From Chloroflexota bacterium (GTDB taxonomy: Bacteria > Chloroflexota > Anaerolineae > Anaerolineales > UBA4823), in the NCBI GenBank assembly GCA_030636125.1, contig DAOVXM010000028.1:1-11526 (forward strand): DNA of 11,526 nt, read 5' to 3'. Of this stretch, positions 1 to 6,275 are shown in pieces. Every line of letters begins with the position of its first letter. The first letter of the stretch is position 1. The notes beneath the pieces were generated by a model, which saw nothing but the letters and a program-made list of their open reading frames with translations, did no database searches and was not told where the DNA came from. Both the position numbers and the translations under genes were made by a program.

Positions 1-135
1 ATGAGAAAAACATTAGTAAAGGCTCTTCGGGAACTTCCGTGGAAGGAGAATGCCAAAAATCGTAAGATAACCTCAGTTTGGGATAAGCAAGAGAAACCCG
101 TTTTTTTAGCCCAGAATCAGCTCGGAAAAAGCTGA
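1..135 (+). CDS. possible small ORF or 3' end of a plus-strand gene, 44 codons visible
   Basis: An open frame starts with ATG at the first base of the window and ends at TGA 133-135. It encodes a basic, Lys-rich peptide with no motif I recognise. Because it begins at the window edge, it could be the tail of a longer gene. Its last third is formed by the left arm of the 15-bp inverted repeat (92-106), so the ending may be repeat-derived. It is the only plus-strand candidate, all other genes being on the minus strand, and chance occurrence is quite possible. Confidence 0.15.
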   Translation: MRKTLVKALRELPWKENAKNRKITSVWDKQEKPVFLAQNQLGKS

Positions 136-190
136 GTGACACCCCTAAAAGCTACTCTCTGCCTTCAACTGGATGAAAAAACGGGTTTCT
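92..190. repeat. perfect 15-bp inverted repeat with 69-bp interior
   Basis: AGAAACCCGTTTTTT at 92-106 is exactly reverse-complementary to 176-190. The 69-bp interior contains a second small hairpin (117-122 with 130-135). The element lies in the 237-bp gene-free end of the window, just downstream of the DNA methyltransferase stop at 238. Read on the minus strand, the structure could act as a transcript end, because each arm carries a run of six A or T. It also resembles a short interspersed palindromic or MITE-like element. No target-site duplication was identified and no second copy occurs in the window. Confidence 0.5.
117..135. other. small hairpin inside the larger inverted repeat
   Basis: TCAGCT at 117-122 pairs with AGCTGA at 130-135 across a 7-nt loop. 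It sits within the 69-bp interior of the 15-bp inverted repeat, so the region could fold as a nested stem-loop. No T-run follows directly on either strand. Confidence 0.3.
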
Positions 191-237
191 GATCCATTCC
201 ATGTATTTCATAACCCGAATTCACGTTAAGATAGATA

Positions 238-1152
238 TTATGATCCAGGTAATTTGTTTTCATCGGTGTGACGACTGATGCGGGTTTCAGCCAGTGCAGC
301 GTATTCCTGATTGATCTCGTAGCCGACGTAGCGGCGATCTGATTTAAGCGCTGCCAGGGCGCTTTGCCCACTACCCATAAAGGGGTCAATCACAATCTCA
401 TCCTCAAAGGTGTACAACTGGATCAGGCGATTGGGCAGCTCCATCGGGAAAGGGGCTGGGTGCCCGATCTTCCTGGCAGATTCAGCCGGGAAGGTCCACA
501 CGCTCTTGGTAAATTGGAGGAAACCATCTCTGGAAATCGTGTCCTGGCGGTCGCCAAATTTTTCTCTACGGAATGAGCCTTTAGAGAACACCAGGATGTA
601 TTCATGGACATCACGCAGGGTTGGGTTGCTGGCAGAACGCCAGCTGCCCCAGGCAGTGGATGCGCTGGCGCTGGCAGCTTTGTTCCAGATGATCTCGCCG
701 CGCATTAAAAAGCCCAGATCGATCATATCGCTTATGATGAAAGCGTGCAATGGGATATAGGGCTTGCGTCCCAGGTTAGCAACGTTAATGCAGGCGCGCC
801 CTCCGGGGACCAGCACTCGGAATACTTCTAGCCAGACGCGTTTTAAGAATTCCAGGTACTCCCCTAAGGTAAGGTCCTCATCGTATTCTTTTCCAACATT
901 ATAAGGGGGGGACGTGACCATCAGGTGGATGCTGCTATCCGGCAGTTCAGCCATGTCCTCAGATGAAGAGCAATATATCCGGTCCAGTTTCTCCGCAGGG
1001 ATAGGGTTTTCCAAATATGGCACCTGCCGATCTTTGGGTTGGCTCTCATATAGCTTGCTGTTATAGAATGTGCTGGCATCGTGGCTGACCCGTCCTGGAG
1101 AGCCGAAGGAGCTGGTGGAGGTGCTGGAGCGGTTATGGTTTTTATTTGTCAT
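238..1152 (-). CDS. beta-class site-specific DNA methyltransferase, probable N4-cytosine type
   Basis: This 304-aa protein transfers a methyl group from SAM to a DNA base. The catalytic motif TSPPY (residues 80-84) precedes the SAM-binding motif DPFMGSGQ (256-263), which is the order of the beta class. The SPPY form favours N4-cytosine over N6-adenine. Other family features are HPAPFP (231-236), the FMGSG loop followed by an Ala-rich helix, and YVGYEI (275-280). A conserved-looking HDASTFYNSKLY stretch (24-35) follows a Ser/Thr-rich N-terminus. The length is typical. The start is the ATG at 1152, with a modest AGGT about 7 nt upstream. It is the last gene of a four-gene minus-strand series, 82 bp after comEA. 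No restriction endonuclease is seen in the window, but only 237 bp are visible beyond its stop, so it may be an orphan or half of a system cut by the edge. The class is secure; the target base and recognition site are inferred or unknown. Confidence 0.9.
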   Translation of the reverse strand: MTNKNHNRSSTSTSSFGSPGRVSHDASTFYNSKLYESQPKDRQVPYLENPIPAEKLDRIYCSSSEDMAELPDSSIHLMVTSPPYNVGKEYDEDLTLGEYLEFLKRVWLEVFRVLVPGGRACINVANLGRKPYIPLHAFIISDMIDLGFLMRGEIIWNKAASASASTAWGSWRSASNPTLRDVHEYILVFSKGSFRREKFGDRQDTISRDGFLQFTKSVWTFPAESARKIGHPAPFPMELPNRLIQLYTFEDEIVIDPFMGSGQSALAALKSDRRYVGYEINQEYAALAETRISRHTDENKLPGS

Positions 1153-1234
1153 GTGGAATACCTGTTTTCGGATTTCTCCATCGACAGAATGAGAAACGGG
1201 AATTTAGAACCTTTCTGCTGCTTGTACTAAGAGC

Positions 1235-1837
1235 TCACGGGGAAGCCTGGACTGTGATCAGTTCTTTAATGTTTTCATAGGTCACGGGTCCTATGCCATT
1301 AACATCTTGAATAGCTTCAATGGTGTTAAAAGGGCCGTTGCTATTACGGTAGTCGATGATGTTTTGCGCTTTGACTGGTCCAATACCAGGGAGTGTATCT
1401 AGTTCTTCCAGCGTTGCCGTGTTGATGTTGATTAAACCCATGGGTACAGGGGTGGAGGTTTGATCATTGTTATCATTTGGTGTCTTGTCTGGCGCGACTG
1501 CCGTCGGGTTGGCTTGTGGTGTTGCAGGGATCCAGATCAGTTCTCCGTCCTGGAGTAGGGCAGCCAGATTCAGATTCCGGATGTCAGCCTCTGGAAGTAG
1601 ACCCCCTGCAGCCTCAATGGCATCTTTGACGCGGCTGCTTATGGGCAAGGTATATACTCCGGGAAGAGTAACGGCTCCACTGACATGCACGACCAGGGGA
1701 AGTGGTGTTGGAGGTGGAGACAGGCTGATCGGCTCCCCGCGCGGTTGGCTGCTCACCAACGACAGCACCCCCAATGCCAATAACCCAATGATGATTGTAA
1801 AACCAATTGACCAGGCTACTAGCCAGTGGATTTTCAT
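1235..1837 (-). CDS. comEA: ComEA-like helix-hairpin-helix DNA-binding membrane protein
   Basis: This 200-aa protein has one N-terminal transmembrane anchor (about 7-29), a Pro-rich spacer and an SLBB-like domain (about 47-105; VHVSGAV, then LPGVY, DAIEAAGG and ending DGELIWIP). A low-complexity Thr/Pro/Asn linker (about 106-132) leads to a C-terminal tandem helix-hairpin-helix unit (about 135-196; ININTATLEEL, LPGIGPVKAQNII, VNGIGPVTYENI). ComEA is the extracytoplasmic double-stranded DNA receptor of natural transformation. The anchor, SLBB and HhH order matches the family. An AGGAGG site at 1844-1849 lies 6 nt before the ATG at 1837. No comEC or other competence gene is nearby, so competence itself is not shown. 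The protein could also serve another cell-surface DNA-binding role. Confidence 0.88.
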   Translation of the reverse strand: MKIHWLVAWSIGFTIIIGLLALGVLSLVSSQPRGEPISLSPPPTPLPLVVHVSGAVTLPGVYTLPISSRVKDAIEAAGGLLPEADIRNLNLAALLQDGELIWIPATPQANPTAVAPDKTPNDNNDQTSTPVPMGLININTATLEELDTLPGIGPVKAQNIIDYRNSNGPFNTIEAIQDVNGIGPVTYENIKELITVQASP

Positions 1838-1842
1838 GGCGA

Positions 1843-1849
1843 CCCTCCT
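1843..1849 (-). promoter_or_regulatory. strong ribosome binding site of comEA
   Basis: AGGAGGG on the minus strand with a 6-nt spacer to the ATG at 1837. It is the best Shine-Dalgarno match in the window and fixes the start of the ComEA-like protein. It argues for efficient independent initiation 75 bp after the S1 gene. Confidence 0.75.
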
Positions 1850-1912
1850 GCCTGGTAATGAAAGGAAAGATGATCAGGATAGCAATAAAAAAGGCACTTC
1901 AAGCCCGTCTAT

Positions 1913-2893
1913 TCACTGGTTCAAAACCAGGCTTAACCCCAGTCGCTGGTTAGCTGCATCAACATGCAGAATTTGTACCTGAACTTGTTGTCCTACGCTG
2001 AGCAGTTCTTTTGGATCGACTGGCTCCTCGGCTTGACTCATCTCGGAGACATGGATCAGTCCATCTAACCCTTCCTCCAGTCGGGCGAAAGCTCCAAAGG
2101 GGACAATGCTGATGATGGTCGCTTCAGTCACCTGTCCAGATTGGTAGCGCGAATGGGCCGTTGCCCATGGGTTGGGATGGAGGCGCTTGATGCTGAGGGC
2201 TACTCGCGATCGATTGGGGTCTACGTTAATCACATGGACTTTTACTTTTTCTCCATAATCGACCACATCGCTGGGGTGGCGTACCCGCCCCCAAGAGATT
2301 TCGGAAACGTGGATAAGTCCCTCTACGCCACCAAGGTCCACGAAGATCCCGAAATCGGTGATATTTGTTACCGTCCCATCAACGCACTGGCTGGACTTTA
2401 ACTGCCTTAGCAGTTGATTACGTTTGCCTTCCTCCGTAAGAGCCGCACGTTCTGAAAATACCACCCGGCCGCGTTCTTGGTCACACTCAATGATTTTCAG
2501 TTGTAGCTGCTTTCCTGAGTATGACTCTAAGAATTGTTCCTGTCCCACCTCAGTATCGTCCTCCGGCATCGCTGTCAGGTGTGAAATCGGTACAAAGCCC
2601 TGTAATCCTTCACCGCTGACCAACAACCCACCTCGATTATAGCCATCCACCTGCAAGCTCGAAGCCTTGTCTTGCTCAAATAACTCCGTGGCAATTTTCC
2701 AGTCAACCGCGACGGTATCGTTTTGGTTGTGTATTGTGGAGTTTTTATATTTTGCTGTATTCCGCGTTGGGGGGGGTGAACCTTGGACTCCCTGCTTTTC
2801 TTCTGCCAATACAGCTTCCCACCAGGATTCATCCATGGGTGGTGGCCCCTCCTTCAGCTCCCCTGACACTTTATGTAATTGTTTGTTTACCAT
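1913..2893 (-). CDS. S1 RNA-binding domain protein with three S1 repeats (RpsA-like)
   Basis: From the preferred start this is a 326-aa cytoplasmic protein. After a charged, low-complexity N-terminus (about 1-60) come three S1/OB-fold repeats. The first is divergent (about 64-150; GLQGFVPISHL). The second (about 168-237) is canonical, with GTVTNITDFGIFVDLGG and EGLIHVSEISW. The third (about 252-325) has ATIISIVPFGAFARLEEGLDGLIHVSEMS. Such proteins bind single-stranded RNA; in ribosomal protein S1 the repeats bring mRNA to the 30S subunit. Three repeats is fewer than the six of E. coli S1, so this may be the genome's reduced S1 or an accessory paralogue. I choose the ATG at 2893 because it overlaps the preceding stop as TAATG and has AAGGTGG five nt upstream. 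A GTG at 2902 would add three residues but lies inside that Shine-Dalgarno. Coupling to the membrane sensor upstream is likely. Confidence 0.9.
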   Translation of the reverse strand: MVNKQLHKVSGELKEGPPPMDESWWEAVLAEEKQGVQGSPPPTRNTAKYKNSTIHNQNDTVAVDWKIATELFEQDKASSLQVDGYNRGGLLVSGEGLQGFVPISHLTAMPEDDTEVGQEQFLESYSGKQLQLKIIECDQERGRVVFSERAALTEEGKRNQLLRQLKSSQCVDGTVTNITDFGIFVDLGGVEGLIHVSEISWGRVRHPSDVVDYGEKVKVHVINVDPNRSRVALSIKRLHPNPWATAHSRYQSGQVTEATIISIVPFGAFARLEEGLDGLIHVSEMSQAEEPVDPKELLSVGQQVQVQILHVDAANQRLGLSLVLNQ

Positions 2894-4857
2894 TAAGCCC
2901 ACCTTGTAGGATCATGAACCGCGTTTGGGGTATTGATTTCTAACGCTACTGCTTCGTCTTCGATGGCTTGTTTTTCCATCTCCATAATAACGTTGGCGAC
3001 CGCCTCAATCGCCACACGCTGTTTTCGGTATAGATCGGCTTCAGACATCGATAGACGCAGGGCAACCTCGCGCACTTTGCGTCCTTCCATGAATTTAAGC
3101 TCTAGTATATTATATAATATCCATTCCCCTGTAAAGCGTCGTTCACCTTCAGGACGGGTGCGGTCGATCGCCTGGCGCAATATAGCCCGCAACGCATTGG
3201 TCGGATTCCCATCATGTTCATCCATCGATTGCTGCACCACACTCAATTTCAGGAGGGGACTTTCCGTTAGTTTTGGCCCTCCCCAATAATGCGTTAGTGC
3301 ATCCTTTACATACTTGGGTATTGTGCTTTGTTTAATGGGAACTTCGGTTCTGGTGAGTGCTTCGGAAAGAGAGCTTCCGCTGCTATAACGCGTCGCCGCA
3401 CGTAAATTTTGAATGAGCTCAACTTCAGGAGTTAACGCTTCGATTGAGCTGAAAACTTGAGCCTGGATACGGCGGTCGTCCAAAGCCTTAGCTGCTCGGT
3501 GAGTCAGCACCGACAGAGCCTCGCCATGTTCAGCGTCTATGGTTTGGTCGGGGTGTTGTTTCACTCCTAGCAATCCTAATAACTCGCGTGTGCCATCTGT
3601 TTGATTAAACAGAGGCATGAGCCAATAGTCTCCCCATTTAAACAGAGCATTTTCGATATCAGTTTGTTTGACTTGCTCTAGGAGCTCGGTTGATAAGTCC
3701 TCCTTTTCTAAAAAGCCATTGTGCCCGATGGTGACGACCATCTCTGCGCCTGAAGTGGCAAACACCACCGCGAAAGCGGTCTCTGTCTGCAGTTGATCAC
3801 ACATTGCAGCCAGAACTGATTCCAGGAACTGGCGCAGATCCCCCGATGTTAGCAATCTTTCGTCCAGTTTCTGCAAGAGCTCAATTTCTTGGCGGTCACC
3901 ACCGTGGAACAACCAGCGTTCCCATACTGGGGCAGCCAGAGTGATCAGGTGTTCCATAATTAATATCGTCGCCACCATGATGATCAGTGTGGCGGAGGAG
4001 TAATCAAATCCCAGTGCCTCTCCTGCTTGCCTCGTCCATGTGGTGACAGCCAGGGCAGTGGATGCAGTTACAGGTCCACGCATGAGCCACTTGAAGAGCC
4101 GCCGCTTAATCACGCGGTCTGGCCAGGGCACACCGAAGAATGCTACGGCGTAGGCCATAAGCACGAGCAAGATAGAAACGAGCAGGTTGCTTAAGGTGAC
4201 TGCTAACCAAAACAAGAGTGGAAATTCGGCAGCAATGCCGGAGCCGAAGAGCAGATACGGGAACGAGCCAATAGCAGGTGCCAATGCGCCTAGCAGGAGA
4301 TAATTCATCCGTCTACGACTGGAGCTTGTCACTGTACGTCGCTTGGCGCGCACGAGGTTGTATCCAGCTAAAATCATGCTGGCAATATAGTAGAAGGTGA
4401 ATATCCAGGTTAGCCAGGTGCGTTCCAGGTGAGGGGCTGCTTTTCCATCCTGGACCAAAGGACCGGCCAGGAGCGAAAGAGGTAAGGTGAGCAGAAAGAT
4501 CAGTGAGATGGCGTAAGTCAGCCGTACTGCCAGTCGCCGCCGGCCACGTGAAGGTTTCCCGGTAGTTTCTAGCAAGGCGTCTGAGAAGTGCAAATATGCT
4601 GGCGGCAGAAAAGCGATCCCCACCCATTGCAGCCGCAACCAGAAGGCCAACTCCTGAGGCGTAGCCGCGACAGACCCAACTGCGTCGCAAACGAAGACTA
4701 TCACTACGCAGACTAAGATGAAAGAAAAGGATCGCGTTACTCGGTTGCGTAAATTGAATGACAGCGCATAAAGCAGTAGGGAAAATGCAGTGATTGCAAT
4801 TCCCGCCGTAAGCAGTTGGTTTAATGTGCGCAGACCATCAAGAATAACGATATACAT
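2893..4857 (-). CDS. membrane sensor: 7TM-HisK-type N-terminus, GAF-like domain, HTH-like C-terminus, no kinase domain
   Basis: This 654-aa protein begins with about seven hydrophobic helices (near 13-34, 42-64, 70-92, 109-131, 147-169, 184-206, 212-243). They resemble the N-terminal 7TM region of some histidine kinases, including the segment LRLQWVGIAFLPPAYLHFSD (74-93). Two further weaker hydrophobic segments (about 262-275 and 286-310) follow. A GAF-like cytoplasmic domain spans about 325-460. No phospho-accepting H-box and no N, G1 or G2 ATPase boxes are present. The C-terminus (about 510-630) is instead a helical module with GEWILYNILELKF (577-589) and a helix-turn-helix-like stretch, VREVALRLSMSEADLYRKQR (595-614). 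I read it as a one-component regulator that senses a lipid or envelope signal, plus a GAF ligand, and acts on DNA or RNA polymerase. That role is inferred. It heads a probable operon with the S1, comEA and methyltransferase genes. No clear Shine-Dalgarno precedes the ATG at 4857. Confidence 0.8.
   Translation of the reverse strand: MYIVILDGLRTLNQLLTAGIAITAFSLLLYALSFNLRNRVTRSFSFILVCVVIVFVCDAVGSVAATPQELAFWLRLQWVGIAFLPPAYLHFSDALLETTGKPSRGRRRLAVRLTYAISLIFLLTLPLSLLAGPLVQDGKAAPHLERTWLTWIFTFYYIASMILAGYNLVRAKRRTVTSSSRRRMNYLLLGALAPAIGSFPYLLFGSGIAAEFPLLFWLAVTLSNLLVSILLVLMAYAVAFFGVPWPDRVIKRRLFKWLMRGPVTASTALAVTTWTRQAGEALGFDYSSATLIIMVATILIMEHLITLAAPVWERWLFHGGDRQEIELLQKLDERLLTSGDLRQFLESVLAAMCDQLQTETAFAVVFATSGAEMVVTIGHNGFLEKEDLSTELLEQVKQTDIENALFKWGDYWLMPLFNQTDGTRELLGLLGVKQHPDQTIDAEHGEALSVLTHRAAKALDDRRIQAQVFSSIEALTPEVELIQNLRAATRYSSGSSLSEALTRTEVPIKQSTIPKYVKDALTHYWGGPKLTESPLLKLSVVQQSMDEHDGNPTNALRAILRQAIDRTRPEGERRFTGEWILYNILELKFMEGRKVREVALRLSMSEADLYRKQRVAIEAVANVIMEMEKQAIEDEAVALEINTPNAVHDPTRWA
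2899..2905 (-). promoter_or_regulatory. ribosome binding site deciding the S1-protein start
   Basis: AAGGTGG on the minus strand, 5 nt before the ATG at 2893. It is located inside the 3' end of the sensor gene. The in-frame GTG at 2902-2900 overlaps this motif and so is an unlikely start. Confidence 0.65.
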
Positions 4858-4889
4858 AACTGAAGTGTCAATGGATCAACATACCAACA

Positions 4890-4901
4890 TGTACCTGTAC
4901 A
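4890..4901. promoter_or_regulatory. small palindrome upstream of the sensor gene, possible operator
   Basis: TGTAC and GTACA half-sites are separated by two bases, forming a 12-bp dyad about 33 bp upstream of the sensor ATG and just outside the larger inverted repeat. The position suits an operator, possibly autoregulatory, but no protein can be assigned and chance is likely. Confidence 0.2.
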
Positions 4902-4904
4902 ATA

Positions 4905-4978
4905 TTAAAGGTAACTACCAGCTTTGGAGGGGGAGCGCCGCCGATATTTCTTTTTACAGGCTGGGCAGTTACATTTAA
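4905..4978. repeat. imperfect 18/19-bp inverted repeat in the intergenic region before the sensor gene
   Basis: The left arm 4905-4922 (TTAAAgGTAACTaCCAGC) and the reverse complement of the right arm 4960-4978 (TTAAAtGTAACTgcCCAGC) agree at 16 positions; the rest are lower-case mismatches plus one bulge. The 37-nt loop has a GC-rich purine/pyrimidine-biased part. It lies in the 130-bp gap 4858-4987 between the GNAT stop and the sensor ATG. It could end the GNAT transcript, structure the sensor leader or bind a regulator. No T-run flanks it strongly, so a simple intrinsic terminator is not convincing. Confidence 0.45.
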
Positions 4979-4987
4979 AGCATATTT

Positions 4988-5527
4988 TCACCGGATAGAT
5001 TTTCCAAAGAACAGACCAATGTCGTAGTTCGCGTAATACCTTTCATTGTAACCGCAAAAATCATAGCCAAGTTTTTGGGCTAGATGGATGGTTGCGTAGT
5101 TTTTTGGTTGCATTTCCAAGACAATGCGTTGGCAACCAAGGTTGCTGCCCAACTCCTGACCTGCCAGAACAAGGGTACTACCGATCCCCTGGAGGCGCAA
5201 GCGACGGATCACTGTCAGATCGCTCACCCAGGCGGTCAGTGGGGCGATGTTTAGCATCAGGCTGATATAACCAACTGGTTGACCCTCTATTAATGCTACA
5301 AGCAAACCTGCCCGCTGGTTCCAGTCCTCAGTAAGTGTATCTACACGGTGGGGGTATTCTACCCTGACAGAACGTGGTAGGCGGATTTCTCGGAAGCTGA
5401 CCCCAACTAACCCCTCCTCTGACTGAATTTCCATTTGCCATACATATTCTGTAGTGTAATTATGGTCAATGGCTACCAGGGTTGGGATATCTTGGGCAAC
5501 AGCGGGTCGAATTTCTATCTCGGGCAT
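4988..5527 (-). CDS. GNAT-family N-acetyltransferase
   Basis: This 179-aa cytoplasmic protein has the size of a single GNAT fold. The acetyl-CoA pyrophosphate-binding motif is in the segment VSDLTVIRRLRLQGIGSTLV (101-120), where RLQGIG fits the R/Q-x-x-G-x-G/A signature. It is preceded by the beta-4 strand QPVGYISLML (83-92). The later part, LEMQPKNYATIHLAQKLGYD (137-156), fits the usual alpha-4/beta-7 layout in which N-x-A is followed by a K-L-G-Y/F turn. The ending, GYNERYYANYD, recalls antibiotic and small-molecule acetyltransferases, but the substrate cannot be named. AAGGTGA at 5534-5540 is 6 nt upstream of the ATG, and the gene follows the beta-sandwich membrane protein by 13 bp, so cotranscription is likely. 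Family assignment is firm and function open. Confidence 0.85.
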   Translation of the reverse strand: MPEIEIRPAVAQDIPTLVAIDHNYTTEYVWQMEIQSEEGLVGVSFREIRLPRSVRVEYPHRVDTLTEDWNQRAGLLVALIEGQPVGYISLMLNIAPLTAWVSDLTVIRRLRLQGIGSTLVLAGQELGSNLGCQRIVLEMQPKNYATIHLAQKLGYDFCGYNERYYANYDIGLFFGKSIR

Positions 5528-5540
5528 CCGGTTTCACCTT

Positions 5541-6254
5541 TTATGGTAATGGAGTCTCTATTGCGGTTTCTACACGTACCTGGATTATACACGGTGATTG
5601 TGTCTGTCCCTGGTTGTCCGCGACCACCAAGCTTAACTGGTGGTTCCCAGGTGATAGGAGGCTGGTATTCCAGGTACCTAATGTGTCATTGATTTTTGCC
5701 TCATCCCCAGCAAGGATGGTAAGCCAATTCGTTTCTTCAGTACGCTTCATCTCAAGCTTATAGAACCCAAAGTTGGGGATGTTTGCCGTACCCATGATAT
5801 CTACTATGCCACTGATTTCGTCCCCATCTTCCGGAGAAGTGATCATGACTTGGCCTGGAATACAGCCTGTGTCGGGCGTTGAGATGCCAATCTCTTGTGT
5901 AGCTGTAGCCGTAGCCGGGGTCCCCTCAGGCCCTGGGGTGTCAGGGGGCAAGGTAGTTGATGGGGTTGCTAACAAGTCTAAGGTAGGGGTAAAGAGTGGG
6001 TTTGCTCCGGGTACGGATGGGGCAACGAAAGAGACGAGGACAAATTGCGTGACGGCCAGCGCTAGCAGCAGCACTAAAACACTTGCCGCCTGGTTAAGCC
6101 GTGATTGGGCGTTCTCGCGTTCCAGGCCAAAAGCAGAATCGCGCAGCTCTTGCCAGGCCAGTATGAATTTTCGAATATAAATCAAGCCCCCTAACCCTAA
6201 AAGCAAGTAAATCCATATTTCGTAGGCCCTAAAAAAGCGCAGTGCTTCTTCCAT
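5541..6254 (-). CDS. membrane-anchored protein with Thr/Pro-rich stalk and external beta-sandwich domain
   Basis: This 237-aa protein has two hydrophobic helices (about 13-30 and 56-78) separated by a charged loop. A Thr/Pro/Gly-rich stalk (about 84-126) follows, then a beta-rich domain (about 130-230). The domain starts CIPGQVMITSPEDGDEISGI and continues with FGFYKLEMK, LGTWNTSLLSPGNHQLSLVV and a terminal PCIIQVRV. The pattern resembles Ig-like or Big-type surface modules. The two Cys at 131 and 222 could form a disulfide closing the domain outside the membrane. I do not recognise a named family; a cell-envelope role is inferred. It starts 21 bp after the purine nucleoside phosphorylase stop and ends 13 bp before the GNAT gene, so it is probably in that operon. 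Its Shine-Dalgarno is weak. Confidence 0.75.
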   Translation of the reverse strand: MEEALRFFRAYEIWIYLLLGLGGLIYIRKFILAWQELRDSAFGLERENAQSRLNQAASVLVLLLALAVTQFVLVSFVAPSVPGANPLFTPTLDLLATPSTTLPPDTPGPEGTPATATATQEIGISTPDTGCIPGQVMITSPEDGDEISGIVDIMGTANIPNFGFYKLEMKRTEETNWLTILAGDEAKINDTLGTWNTSLLSPGNHQLSLVVADNQGQTQSPCIIQVRVETAIETPLP

Positions 6255-6275
6255 GGAGTGTCCAGGTTGGCGGAT

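Noticed and set aside
1173..1196. TTTCTC/GAGAAA hairpin between comEA and the DNA methyltransferase gene
   Set aside because: The stem has only six mostly A/T pairs with a 12-nt loop and no following T-run, so it is not a credible terminator.
1467..1982. 171-codon plus-strand open frame
   Set aside because: It runs antisense to the ComEA-like gene and the end of the S1 gene, has no family signature and is explained by codon bias of the real genes.
2893..4857. Annotation of the 654-aa protein as a histidine kinase
   Set aside because: Only the N-terminal 7TM and GAF-like parts fit. No H-box and no N, G1, F or G2 ATPase motifs can be found in the C-terminal 200 residues.
4867..4872. Perfect TTGACA on the minus strand just upstream of the sensor ATG
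   Set aside because: A -10 at 16-18 bp would fall inside the coding region and the hexamers there (such as TTATTC) are poor. A promoter for this gene cannot lie there unless the start is wrong, and the N-terminal helix supports the called start.
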